Assembly (NCBI GenBank): GCA_030426825.1
Contig: JAUHXX010000006.1
Location: forward strand, 1-33,339
Reading direction: 5' to 3'
Origin: Bacteroidia bacterium
GTDB taxonomy: Bacteria > Bacteroidota > Bacteroidia > Flavobacteriales_D > Crocinitomicaceae
DNA length: 33,339 nt
In this document: piece after piece, positions 1 to 8,449 of the stretch
Layout of the letters: every line of letters begins with the position of its first letter
Position numbering within the stretch: position 1 is the stretch's first letter
Notes under the pieces: generated by a model
Databases searched by the model: none
Seen by the model: the letters and a program-made list of their open reading frames with translations, nothing else
What the model was told of the DNA's origin: nothing
Translations under genes and position numbers: made by a program

Positions 1-1
1 A

Positions 2-1777
2 CCAAATGTTACCAATCTAATTAACCCAGGCGATCAAGGCTTAACTCTTACAACGACTATTCCAGCAACTTCGGTAGTGGCAACAAATAGTAGTCCGAGA
101 TTTAATAATTTCCCACCTATCTTTTTATGTGCAGATCAAGATTTAATTTTCGATCATTCAGCAACCGATCCTGATGGAGATGTTTTAGTGTATGAAATGT
201 GTACTCCTTATCAAGGAGGCACTTCATTTGCTCCTGCTCCGAATCCAGCATCACCACCGCCGTATACTGATGTTCAATGGGCGGCAGGAATATCCGCGGC
301 TTCACCATTTAGTGCTGGCTCAATATCGATTGACCCTAACACAGGTCAAATGATCGCTTCTCCAGGCGCTCAAGGGTTATTTGCTGTCGGTGTATGTGTC
401 AAAGAATATAGAAACGGGGTTTTAATTGGAGTCAATACGAGAGATTTTTTATTTAAAGTGATTAGCTGTGAAGTTCAACTGGAAGCAGAAATGACACCAC
501 AAAATCAGCTGTCAACTTTTGTTTCATACTGTCAGGGATTGACCATTGATTTTGAAAATACGAGTTGGGGTGGAACCAATTATTTGTGGGATTTTGGAGT
601 TCCAGGAACAACTACTGACCAAAGTACTTCATTTGAGCCTTCGTATACTTTTCCGCAAGCAGGAGTGTATGATGTTATGTTAGTTGTAAATCCAGGATGG
701 TCATGTACAGACACTGCAATTAACACTTTCATTATTAATGATGAAATAGAAGCATTTTTTGAACCGCCGCCTATTCAGTGTATAGTTGGCAATAGTTACG
801 ATTTTAATGGTCAAGGGGTATTCCCGGCTACCGGAACCACTTTTGAATGGCTATTTGGAACGGTTGCGAACCCAATGACAGACGTAACGCAAAACCCAAG
901 TAATATTGTGTACAATTCCCCTGGATCCCATCCAGTTACGTTTATCGTGAAGTACGATCAATGCGCAACAAGCTATACAGACAATGTAGAAGTTGCAGCT
1001 CCACCGGCAATTAATTTCGGAATAGAAGATGAGTTAAAATGTGCTCCATATGAAGCGCAATTGGTGAATTTATCTTCTGGAAGTACAACAATATACTCTC
1101 TCTGGGATTTGGGAGATGGAACCACGTCTACTGACACTCATCCCGTAAATGTTTATGATGTTGGCGTATATGATATTTCATTAACCATTTGGACAGATGC
1201 TGGATGTATAGATACTCTTACAATGGACCGCCCTGGATTGATAGAAGTTTTTCCTAGGCCAACTTCAATGTTTGATGTTACACCTCCTGAAGCAAATGAG
1301 TATGAGGCTAACTTCTATTTTATTGATCAGTCAACAGATGCCGTCCAAGTAAGTTATCAATTTGGTGATGGCTATACTGTAACAGCTGATACAACTTGGC
1401 ATTTTTATAATGAACCGGGAGTTTATCATCCTAAACAAATTGTTTACAATGAATTTGGTTGTTCAGACTGGTCGCAAAAACAAATTACGGTAACACCAGT
1501 TATTCCTATTATTGTTCCCAATGCATTTACTCCAAATGGTGATGCCTATAATAATGTTTGGCAACCAGTGCTTTACGAAGATCAGGTAATCGAGTTATTT
1601 ATTTTTAACCGTTGGGGCGAGCTTATTCATCATGCCCATGAATTAAACGCAGGATGGGATGGTTCATACCAAGGTGTAATGGCAGATGATGGCGTTTATA
1701 CTTGGAAAATAATTTACAATGACTTTAAAACAGATGTACCAGTCACGGTGCAGGGTCATGTAATATTAATGAAGTAG
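2..1777 (+). CDS. PKD-repeat surface protein with gliding-motility C-terminus, 5' end missing
   Basis: The reading frame is open from base 2, so the gene starts before the window; the GTG at 77 is only an internal codon. Seen: an N-terminal segment with a cadherin-like 'DHSATDPDGDVLVY' strand, then about four PKD-type beta-sandwich repeats (cores 'YLWDFG', 'FEWLFG', 'SLWDLGDGTTS', 'YQFGDGYTV'), then a C-terminal block beginning 'VPNAFTPNGDAYNNVW' and containing 'FNRWGEL' and 'GWDG'. That block is the gliding-motility-associated C-terminal (CHU_C, type B sorting) domain, known to route very large proteins through the type IX secretion system. Inferred role: large cell-surface or secreted adhesin-like protein. 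It ends 3 nt from the stop of the convergent gene at 1781. Family assignment is firm; the ligand is unknown. Confidence 0.9.
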   Translation, partial: PNVTNLINPGDQGLTLTTTIPATSVVATNSSPRFNNFPPIFLCADQDLIFDHSATDPDGDVLVYEMCTPYQGGTSFAPAPNPASPPPYTDVQWAAGISAASPFSAGSISIDPNTGQMIASPGAQGLFAVGVCVKEYRNGVLIGVNTRDFLFKVISCEVQLEAEMTPQNQLSTFVSYCQGLTIDFENTSWGGTNYLWDFGVPGTTTDQSTSFEPSYTFPQAGVYDVMLVVNPGWSCTDTAINTFIINDEIEAFFEPPPIQCIVGNSYDFNGQGVFPATGTTFEWLFGTVANPMTDVTQNPSNIVYNSPGSHPVTFIVKYDQCATSYTDNVEVAAPPAINFGIEDELKCAPYEAQLVNLSSGSTTIYSLWDLGDGTTSTDTHPVNVYDVGVYDISLTIWTDAGCIDTLTMDRPGLIEVFPRPTSMFDVTPPEANEYEANFYFIDQSTDAVQVSYQFGDGYTVTADTTWHFYNEPGVYHPKQIVYNEFGCSDWSQKQITVTPVIPIIVPNAFTPNGDAYNNVWQPVLYEDQVIELFIFNRWGELIHHAHELNAGWDGSYQGVMADDGVYTWKIIYNDFKTDVPVTVQGHVILMK

Positions 1778-1780
1778 TAA

Positions 1781-3322
1781 TTACACTACTGTTGCTATTT
1801 CTTGTTGCTTAAGTGCTAGAAAGTTTTTCCCTGTCAATTTGCTTCGTACCCAAGTTAGAAAATCAAAATATTCGAAAACAACTTGCTCTTTTGGATCATT
1901 TTTTAAATCCGCCAACAGACTTTCTATTGGTGCTAGTTTTTCTTGTAAATCAAACACGTTTGTAGTTTTAGAAAGCTGAGAAATTAATTTCAAAAAGATT
2001 TCTTCGAATTTATATATCCGGTTTCTGTTTTTTAAATAACGCTTAGTGCTGTTTATTGCATAAGGTAAAAAACGACTGTTATCTAATTCAAAATGAAGAA
2101 TTAAATTGATCAGTTGTGCGAAACAATAAATGTCCTGTTTTTGGTCAATTTTATTCTCGTTTAAGATGTTGTTTGTCCAGCTTAGTGCCTTCGAGAATTC
2201 ACCTAACCCCAAATAAATTACGGCAACTTGAAAGTCTATATGAGCTTTTCTCAGGCTATTAATATGTCCTGCGTACAAGCGATAAGCTTCTTCTATTTGA
2301 GGGACTAATTCTAAAGCCTTTTCGTATTCCCCTTTTTCAGCAAGAAGAGACAATTCTAAACTCATTGTGCTTGAAAAATATTTAATATCTAAATCAATGT
2401 TTTTACCGGGATTCGAAAGTTTTTTAAGTTTCAATAGGTGATCTTGAGCCAAATCATACTTTTTCAATTTAGTTGAGATATAAATGAAATTGGTTAGTGA
2501 TGAAAAATAAATATTGGGCTGCTGTTTAGACAATGTCTGATCTTTTTCTAGTAACTCAATGATGGCATTTAAATGATAATGTGACAAGCTTAAATCATTG
2601 ACTGAAAAGTAGTATGCGCTCTGAATATGATGAAATAAGTATCGACATTTTGTACTACTGTCTTCTTTAGTAATCGATTTAATTTGATCAACGAGTTCAC
2701 TTAATTTCAGTGTCTCGTTTTCATCCCTCACTTTGCCATTTCTGTTAATTTCTTGAAACAACAAACTTTTAACATTCCATAACTTGTGAAAAGTGGATAT
2801 TTCTTTAACGATTCTACTTTCATCAGCGAACATTTTGGTAATTTCTGCAGCTTTGACATCCGTATATAGCTCGTTTTCAATTAGTTTTTTTTGCTTCTCT
2901 TTTATTTCAAGTAGCAGATTGAAGTTCTCATGTTTTCTTGCTTGCTTCTCAGCTGAATTCAAGATTTTTTCAGACTGCCGGTATAATCCCTTATTATACA
3001 GTATTTCGGCACTATGAATTGATCTGAATATTTGTGCGTCAATTGAGGATGTGGAGTGAAAGGTGTCTAAACTCTTGAGGATGTTATTGTACAGCCTAGC
3101 TTTCGTGATAGAAAACTTATTTAAAAAGGCCTGACCCTTAAAATGTTTGAACAGTTTGTCCTCATCATATTCGTCCATCTTGTCGATATAATCGAATAAT
3201 TTGATGTAACTGTTTTCTTCTCCAATTGTATGACGTGATGAGAATACTTTGAAGTATCGTTTTTCACTTTTGTTGAGACTCGTAATGAGCTCATGTAGAC
3301 TATTTGATGCTTTATTAGACAT
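1781..3322 (-). CDS. Conserved Bacteroidota protein with helical (TPR-like) repeats, unknown function
   Basis: A 513-aa, lysine- and leucine-rich, almost entirely alpha-helical protein with no signal peptide or membrane segment, so cytoplasmic. The start is placed at ATG 3322 because the protein then begins 'MSNKASNSLHELITSLNKSE', followed by 'KRYFKVFSSRH', which resembles the usual N-terminus of this Bacteroidota family; the longer frame to 3406 adds 28 residues of unlikely sequence. Pairs of helices spaced like TPR units recur in the middle (e.g. around 'AEILYNKGLYRQSEKILNSA' and 'GEYEKALELVPQIEEAYRLY'). No catalytic motif was recognised. It stands alone, convergent with the surface protein and divergent from hemA. 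A scaffold or protein-interaction role is inferred from the repeats only. Confidence 0.8.
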   Translation of the reverse strand: MSNKASNSLHELITSLNKSEKRYFKVFSSRHTIGEENSYIKLFDYIDKMDEYDEDKLFKHFKGQAFLNKFSITKARLYNNILKSLDTFHSTSSIDAQIFRSIHSAEILYNKGLYRQSEKILNSAEKQARKHENFNLLLEIKEKQKKLIENELYTDVKAAEITKMFADESRIVKEISTFHKLWNVKSLLFQEINRNGKVRDENETLKLSELVDQIKSITKEDSSTKCRYLFHHIQSAYYFSVNDLSLSHYHLNAIIELLEKDQTLSKQQPNIYFSSLTNFIYISTKLKKYDLAQDHLLKLKKLSNPGKNIDLDIKYFSSTMSLELSLLAEKGEYEKALELVPQIEEAYRLYAGHINSLRKAHIDFQVAVIYLGLGEFSKALSWTNNILNENKIDQKQDIYCFAQLINLILHFELDNSRFLPYAINSTKRYLKNRNRIYKFEEIFLKLISQLSKTTNVFDLQEKLAPIESLLADLKNDPKEQVVFEYFDFLTWVRSKLTGKNFLALKQQEIATVV

Positions 3323-3573
3323 ATATAAAATTTGGGTTTGATTGAGGTTAACGGAAAATGCTTTCGGTGATATTTCAAAAGTAAAATCGCTTAATCTCTT
3401 ATTCAATATGGGGTATTTATTTCAATACCGTTGATAGAAATGATATTAATGAGGTATTAACTGATTGTATAGACATGTTTATTTATTTAAGTGAAATCAC
3501 TTCTCTTTAAAAAACAGATAATAATCAGTTATTGTTATGACATTTCTATGACAAAAGGAGTCCAAACTTTAGT

Positions 3574-3581
3574 CAATTTTG
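3574..3581 (+). promoter_or_regulatory. Possible -7 element of the hem operon
   Basis: CAATTTTG matches the Bacteroidota -7 consensus TAnnTTTG at 5 of 6 fixed positions and lies 13 nt before the hemA GTG. No TTG was seen at the expected -33 distance, so this is tentative. Confidence 0.35.
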
Positions 3582-3594
3582 CAGCCCCAACATT

Positions 3595-4830
3595 GTGTTA
3601 CGCTTTAACGTCATAGCATTCACGCATCATTCAATTGGTGTTGAAGAAATAGGAAAATTTCATTTGGAAAATGATGAGATTCAGCCAAGGATGCAACATC
3701 TTAAGGATCAATTGAATATTTCGGAATTGATGTATGTATCCACCTGTAACCGGGTTGAATTCGTTTTTGTGACCAATGTAGAAGTCGATCAAATATTTTT
3801 AACTCATTTGCTCAATGAATTCAATCCTGATTGGGATCAGAATCATATACTTCATTTAATAGAAAATGCTAAGCAGTGGAACGGAATTAATGCTGTAAAT
3901 CATCTCATTGAAGTGTCTTCTTCTTTAGATTCAATGGTTATTGGAGAACGTGAGATAATTACACAAATGAAGGATGCATTTGAATTTGCACGTGTGAACA
4001 AACTTTCTGGCGATACGATCAGAATAGTAATGCGACAAGTTGTTCAAACTGCCAAACGAGTTTTTACAGAAACTAGCATTGCAGAAAAGCCTGTTTCAGT
4101 GGTATCTTTGGCTTACCATGAGTTGGCAGACAGAGGATTGTCTGATGATGCTCGGGTACTTTTTGTGGGAGCAGGCGTAACCAATACCAACATGGGTAGG
4201 TTTTTATTGAAACACGGGTTTACCAATTTCACCGTATTTAATCGATCATTAAAAAGAGCCGAGTTACTGTCAGAAATGTTAAATGGTCAGGCCAAAAAAT
4301 TGAGTTCGATAAGTGGGCATAATCATGGTTTTGATTTATTAGTTTGTTGTACGGCTGCGAATGGACATCCAATTAATGAGCAGATATACGCTTCGCTTTT
4401 AGCTGGTGAAAAAGGAAAAAAAATTGTAATTGATCTTGCAGTACCTTCAGATCTTGATCCTGCTATTAAAGAGAAGTATCCGGTGGATCATATTTCTGTA
4501 GATTACCTAAAGCAAATTTCTGAAAAGAATTTAAAGTCTCGTAAAAAGGAATTAATTCATGTGCGTCAAATTATTTTTGAGGCCGTTGAAGAATTCAAAG
4601 AAATCTTTAAGATGCGCCAGGTTGAACTTAAAATGAGGTCTATTCCTGAAAAAGTAAAAGAGATTAAGCAAAACGCGCTTGAAAATGTCTTTTCGAAAGA
4701 TTTGGAAAAGCTAGATGATGAATCTCGTGAAGTCGTTGACAAGATTTTAGATTATATGGAAAAAAAGTACGTCAGTGTTCCTATGATCATGGCCAAACAA
4801 ATGGTCGCTAATAAAGAATTTGAGAAATGA
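3595..4830 (+). CDS. hemA: Glutamyl-tRNA reductase
   Basis: Catalyses the first committed step of C5-pathway tetrapyrrole synthesis: NADPH-dependent reduction of glutamyl-tRNA(Glu) to glutamate-1-semialdehyde. Seen in the 411-aa product: catalytic Cys51 in 'STCNRVEF', the substrate-binding block 'MVIGEREIITQMKDA', a Rossmann nucleotide-binding turn 'VLFVGAGVTNTN' and a C-terminal helical dimerisation segment, all in family order at normal length. The start is a GTG; no in-frame ATG precedes it and the N-terminus 'FNVIAFTHHSIGVEEIGKFH' fits the family. It overlaps hemC by 4 nt (ATGA), pointing to one translationally coupled hemACD operon. No hemL is present in the window. Confidence 0.96.
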   Translation: MLRFNVIAFTHHSIGVEEIGKFHLENDEIQPRMQHLKDQLNISELMYVSTCNRVEFVFVTNVEVDQIFLTHLLNEFNPDWDQNHILHLIENAKQWNGINAVNHLIEVSSSLDSMVIGEREIITQMKDAFEFARVNKLSGDTIRIVMRQVVQTAKRVFTETSIAEKPVSVVSLAYHELADRGLSDDARVLFVGAGVTNTNMGRFLLKHGFTNFTVFNRSLKRAELLSEMLNGQAKKLSSISGHNHGFDLLVCCTAANGHPINEQIYASLLAGEKGKKIVIDLAVPSDLDPAIKEKYPVDHISVDYLKQISEKNLKSRKKELIHVRQIIFEAVEEFKEIFKMRQVELKMRSIPEKVKEIKQNALENVFSKDLEKLDDESREVVDKILDYMEKKYVSVPMIMAKQMVANKEFEK

Positions 4831-5720
4831 AGATCAAAATAGGATCAAGAGGAAGTGATTTGGCCTTATGGCAAGCAAATTATGTTAAAGATGAGCTCGA
4901 GAAAGCTGGTCATGAGGTGGAAATAAAAATCATCATTACGCGTGGGGACACCATTCAAGATTTAAGCTTCGATAAAATTGAAGGCAAGGGTTTTTTCACT
5001 AAAGAGATTGAAGAGAGTCTACTAAATAAAGAAATTGATTTAGCCGTACACTCGCATAAAGATTTAGAAACGACTTCTCCTGATGGGCTGATCATTGGAG
5101 CTGTTTCTTACCGAGCGGATCCTGCTGACCTATTGATTATTCGAAAAGAATCAGTTGATGAACTGAATGTCCTTGATTTGATTGAGAATGCCGTAGTCGG
5201 AACTTCATCAGCAAGACGTCAAACGCAGATGAGACGGTTAAGAACTGATGTTGAGTTGAAAGAATTGAGGGGGAACGTTCCTACACGAGTAAATAAATTG
5301 AGAGAAGGTCAATATGACGCTATCATTTTAGCCGCAGCAGGTCTAAAAAGATTGGAATTAGATTTATCTGATTTGCAATTGGTTGAATTGGATCCAACTG
5401 TTTTTGTTCCGGCCCCAGCTCAAGGAGTGCTTGGTTTACAAATTAGAGAAGGCGAAAGTGATTTGATAGAGGCATTGAGCGTCTTGCACAATCAAAAAGT
5501 TGAGAAAGAAATTTATATTGAACGACAAGTGTTGAAGCAAATGGATGGAGGCTGTCAATTGCCATTAGGCGTTTATTGTACAGATAAAAATAACGAGTTC
5601 ACGGTTTATACCAGTTTTGCAAATTCTAAAACAGGCGTAGCGAGTGTACATTCGTATCAATCTACCAATAGAGATGGTCTTATCGAAACGATTATTGAAG
5701 AGTTAAAGTCGCAGTTATGA
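4827..5720 (+). CDS. hemC: Porphobilinogen deaminase (hydroxymethylbilane synthase)
   Basis: Polymerises four porphobilinogen molecules into hydroxymethylbilane. The 297-aa product opens with 'IGSRGSDLALWQA' and has the catalytic Asp79 in 'HSHKD', the substrate-carboxylate-binding arginine region 'GTSSARRQTQMRRLR' and 'LRGNVPTR', 'PAPAQGVLG', and Cys243 in 'GGCQLPLG', the attachment site of the dipyrromethane cofactor. All key residues are present and the length is normal. The ATG overlaps the hemA stop by 4 nt and the stop overlaps the hemD start by 4 nt, so the three genes are very probably co-translated. Confidence 0.97.
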   Translation: MKIKIGSRGSDLALWQANYVKDELEKAGHEVEIKIIITRGDTIQDLSFDKIEGKGFFTKEIEESLLNKEIDLAVHSHKDLETTSPDGLIIGAVSYRADPADLLIIRKESVDELNVLDLIENAVVGTSSARRQTQMRRLRTDVELKELRGNVPTRVNKLREGQYDAIILAAAGLKRLELDLSDLQLVELDPTVFVPAPAQGVLGLQIREGESDLIEALSVLHNQKVEKEIYIERQVLKQMDGGCQLPLGVYCTDKNNEFTVYTSFANSKTGVASVHSYQSTNRDGLIETIIEELKSQL

Positions 5721-6379
5721 GAATCTTAGTTTCTCGAAATTTACCCAGTGAATCACAATTACGGACTTGGTGCCAAGAAAAAGGCATTGAATTAATTGAA
5801 GCTCCTTTTATTCGAATTGATCCGGTTTTAGATATAGAAATTCCATCAACCGATTGGGTGTTTTTCTCATCTCCAAATGGATTAGATGTTTACTTTAATA
5901 ATTACCCTTTATTAGCTAAGAAGATTGGGGTGTATGGTAAAGGAACTCAAATGAGATTGGCTGCTAGAGGGATTGAGGCCAATTTTACTGGTGATACAAG
6001 TAAGACTCCTTCTGAAATTGGAAAAGAATTTTTTGAATTCATTGGTCCACATGCAACGGTGCTTTTTCCGCAAAGTCAATTGTCTAAAAAGAGCATTGCC
6101 AATGCCAATCCTGGTAATGAATGTATCGTTAAAGTGGTTTATAACACTAGTCTTGCCAGTCATTATGAAACCGGGATTGATATAGCGATATTGACTTCAC
6201 CTTCAAACATTGACGGCTTTTTATTAGAAAATAAAGCAGACAATATCCGATTTATTGTTCTTGGTGAGACGTCCAAAAATCATTTTGAAAATTTAGGCTT
6301 AACCGACCAAATATTTGTCCCAAAATCAGCTGATGAAGAATCAGTTATTCTGCTGCTGGAGGACTTGTTGAAGTCGTAG
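5717..6379 (+). CDS. hemD: Uroporphyrinogen-III synthase
   Basis: Closes and isomerises hydroxymethylbilane to uroporphyrinogen III, the branch point to haem and sirohaem. HemD sequences are poorly conserved, so the call rests on 220-aa length, position as third gene of hemACD, and recognisable landmarks: 'RILVSRNLP' at the start, 'DWVFFSSPNGLDVYF' (usual 'FTSxNGV' site), 'VYGKGTQMRLAARG' and 'AILTSPSNIDGFL' in the second half-domain. Its last 35 nt overlap the 3' end of the convergent lspA, so no terminator separates the two transcripts. Confidence 0.92.
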   Translation: MRILVSRNLPSESQLRTWCQEKGIELIEAPFIRIDPVLDIEIPSTDWVFFSSPNGLDVYFNNYPLLAKKIGVYGKGTQMRLAARGIEANFTGDTSKTPSEIGKEFFEFIGPHATVLFPQSQLSKKSIANANPGNECIVKVVYNTSLASHYETGIDIAILTSPSNIDGFLLENKADNIRFIVLGETSKNHFENLGLTDQIFVPKSADEESVILLLEDLLKS

Positions 6380-7085
6380 ATTCATCAACCTCATTGGGCT
6401 GCTCTTCTTCTGCCTTTGGGCTTACTTTTTTGAAAAAGGTCTTATATCTTACAACTATGATGGCAACACCCAACGTAATTGATCCATCAGCTACATTCCA
6501 TATTGCACCAAACACTTCTTTTCCTCCTAAATCAAAAGGCATCCAGCTAGGCCAGGTAACCGTGAATTGAAACATATCTACAACACTGCCTAAAAGAAAA
6601 CCATGCGGACGTAAAACGGGATTTCCATCAGGACCAATTACCCAACTGTTGTTGCCATCTAGCTCCCAATTCCATGAAATATTTGGATCTAATTCCCAGA
6701 TGAAATCATAAAACATCCCATCTATTAAATTACCTGCAGCACCGGCAAAAATTAGCCCAACGGCTATTATCATTCCTTTAGAGGTGCCTTCTTCACTTAA
6801 TAATTTTCTGATATAATATCCGATACCAACAATTGCAAGTAATCTGAATATAGATAGCGCATATTTTGCCCAAACTCCTGCACCTAAGGTTGTGCCAAAG
6901 GCCATTCCACGGTTTTCAATGTAGTAAAACTGAAAAAATCCGTCAATTATTGGAACTTGTTCGTGTGGACCAAATTGCGTTTTGATGTATACCTTAACGA
7001 TTTGATCGATAAGTAAAACGCCGAGAATTACTAAGATTACTTTTTTACCCAAAACGAGATTATCCTTGGGCATTTTTAGCCTCAA
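6345..7085 (-). CDS. lspA: Lipoprotein signal peptidase (SPase II), long form
   Basis: Inner-membrane aspartyl protease that removes signal peptides from prolipoproteins. Seen: membrane segment 1 with 'LIDQIVK', the block 'NRGMAFG', catalytic Asp122 in 'GAAGNLIDG' and catalytic Asp200 in 'WNVADGSITLG', four hydrophobic segments in all. At 246 aa it exceeds the usual 150-170 aa: about 40 extra, aspartate- and asparagine-rich residues lie between the two catalytic blocks (roughly 128-165), plus a charged tail after the last helix. Similar long forms occur in Bacteroidota. The start at 7085 overlaps the upstream gene by 26 nt; ATG 7073 would reduce that to 14. Likely co-transcribed with the DksA-like gene. 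Several lipoproteins in this window would be its substrates. Confidence 0.95.
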   Translation of the reverse strand: MRLKMPKDNLVLGKKVILVILGVLLIDQIVKVYIKTQFGPHEQVPIIDGFFQFYYIENRGMAFGTTLGAGVWAKYALSIFRLLAIVGIGYYIRKLLSEEGTSKGMIIAVGLIFAGAAGNLIDGMFYDFIWELDPNISWNWELDGNNSWVIGPDGNPVLRPHGFLLGSVVDMFQFTVTWPSWMPFDLGGKEVFGAIWNVADGSITLGVAIIVVRYKTFFKKVSPKAEEEQPNEVDESTTSTSPPAAE

Positions 7086-7437
7086 TGCTCAACGTAGCAT
7101 GAGGAACTAATTTCAATCTTTGCTTTTGAATTAATTTACCTGTAACTCTGCAAATTCCGTAAGTCTTATTCTCAATTCTGATGAGCGCATTACCAAGATT
7201 TTGGATGAATTTTTCTTGTCTGGCAGCGAGCTGAGCCATTTCTTCTCTTGACATGGTTTCAGATCCATCTTCCATCATATTAAATGATCTACCTGTATCA
7301 TCTGTTCCATGATCATCACTATGATCTAATTGACCTTTTAAAAGCTTTAAATCTTCTTTCGCTTCCTTCAATTTAGCTTCAATAATTTCTCTGAACTCTT
7401 TTAAATCTGAATCTGAATATCTTACTAACTCTGCCAT
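7060..7437 (-). CDS. TraR/DksA-family protein with degenerate zinc finger
   Basis: A 125-aa protein with an N-terminal coiled-coil hairpin (about residues 10-80, acidic 'SDDHGTDDTGRSF' near the tip) and the C-terminal 'YGICRVTGKLIQKQRL..VPHATLSIEAK' that marks DksA/TraR proteins. The classical C4 zinc finger is not intact: only Cys96 is present. DksA proteins bind the RNA polymerase secondary channel and tune transcription together with ppGpp; whether this diverged form does so is inference. In Bacteroidota this gene commonly precedes lspA, as here. The upstream region has a good -7 box at 7461-7468. Confidence 0.88.
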   Translation of the reverse strand: MAELVRYSDSDLKEFREIIEAKLKEAKEDLKLLKGQLDHSDDHGTDDTGRSFNMMEDGSETMSREEMAQLAARQEKFIQNLGNALIRIENKTYGICRVTGKLIQKQRLKLVPHATLSIEAKNAQG

Positions 7438-7460
7438 GCGCTCTAATTTTTGAATAGAAA

Positions 7461-7468
7461 CAAATATA
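7461..7468 (-). promoter_or_regulatory. -7 promoter element of the DksA-like gene and lspA
   Basis: On the minus strand this reads TATATTTG, a full match to TAnnTTTG, 23 nt upstream of the ATG at 7437. A clear -33 TTG was not found at the usual distance. Confidence 0.5.
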
Positions 7469-7564
7469 ATTGAATTAGGCTATAAATTGACTTGCAGATA
7501 GAAATTTTCATCAAAAACACTTGTATGCCTTATGAAATCTAGAACATAAAAGTTTATAAAACGT

Positions 7565-8374
7565 TTAATTGATAATATTTTGATAGGATTTGAAGTACCT
7601 TCTTCCTAATTCAATCAATCCTGCTCCATCATAATGAATGGCATTTTGATCTTTTATTTCTTTTTCTATTACAAAAGGGTATGTGGGATCCGCGTATCCT
7701 GTATTTGTCATTCGGTTTGGTGTATCCTTTATAATGGATTGAATGGTTTTTCTATCTGCTGATTGATTTACCCAATGGGGCACCATGCCGCCTAAAATGA
7801 ATGGGACAGTTTTATTATTCAATTGCGTTCTGATCGCCTCTATAAAATCATCCAAATCTTGCTCATAACTTTCGTTTCCAATATCATTTTCGCCTTGATG
7901 CCATAAAATGGCAACCAATTTACTTTTATCAGCGAATTGATAGATGTGTTCAACCCTTCTAAACGCATCAGTATACAGATATCCGCCAATGCTCCATTTA
8001 TTATCTTGAAAACCAGAACCTGCTTGTCCGCATGGAATGATTAAAAGTTGCCGATTGTCTTGAAGGTATTCTTGCCGATATAATTCCGCAAAAGTGGTGG
8101 CAAATCCTACACTATTTTCAAGTTGAGAATGATGTTGCAAAGGTTCATTTGCAGCAATTATCTCCATATCATTCTCCCCAAATCGTCCGAGCTGTTTGAT
8201 ATCTGAATGCACTTTCGGAACACTAAAAGGCCCTTCGTCTCCATAATGGGTATTTGATTGACCAATGTTGAGGATAATATCATAGCCTTCAATTCGAGAT
8301 TCCACTCTTTCTTCTTTTCGGCAACTGTAGGATCCTATTAAAATGACAAGGATGACATGAATTTTGGGTTTCAT
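7565..8374 (-). CDS. SASA-type carbohydrate esterase, putative lipoprotein
   Basis: A 269-aa SGNH-fold hydrolase of the sialate O-acetylesterase (SASA, CE6-like) family, expected to remove acetyl groups from sugars. Seen: nucleophile block 'LNIGQSN' (Ser40 in this numbering), oxyanion region 'IIPCGQAGSGF', 'ILWHQGENDIG', and a C-terminal 'AIHYDGAGLIELG' supplying the His/Asp pair. ATG 8374 is chosen over 8395 because it gives a clean signal peptide 'MKPKIHVILVILIGSYSC' whose Cys could be lipidated; the lipobox is not ideal. It is a lone gene, divergent from the nitroreductase. The actual substrate cannot be read from the sequence. Confidence 0.85.
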   Translation of the reverse strand: MKPKIHVILVILIGSYSCRKEERVESRIEGYDIILNIGQSNTHYGDEGPFSVPKVHSDIKQLGRFGENDMEIIAANEPLQHHSQLENSVGFATTFAELYRQEYLQDNRQLLIIPCGQAGSGFQDNKWSIGGYLYTDAFRRVEHIYQFADKSKLVAILWHQGENDIGNESYEQDLDDFIEAIRTQLNNKTVPFILGGMVPHWVNQSADRKTIQSIIKDTPNRMTNTGYADPTYPFVIEKEIKDQNAIHYDGAGLIELGRRYFKSYQNIIN

Positions 8375-8405
8375 ATGATGTAAACAGAAAACCAAGCTAT
8401 TTATT

Positions 8406-8432
8406 TTGATGATGTCAGAAAATGTATCTTTG
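8406..8432 (+). promoter_or_regulatory. Promoter of the nitroreductase gene
   Basis: TATCTTTG at 8425-8432 is a perfect Bacteroidota -7 element, with TTG at 8406-8408, a 16-nt spacer (slightly short of the usual 17-23). It ends 17 nt before the ATG at 8450, a normal leader for this phylum. Confidence 0.65.
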
Positions 8433-8449
8433 CGCCAGAATCAATCGTC

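Noticed and set aside
1773-1790. AGTAGT-AATTAC-ACTACT hairpin between the convergent genes at 1777 and 1781
   Set aside because: Short, AT-rich stem overlapping both stop codons, with no T-run on either strand; too weak to call a terminator.
3121-3378. 85-codon frame overlapping the helical-repeat gene
   Set aside because: Shadow of the real gene on the same strand in another frame; no family resemblance or plausible start context.
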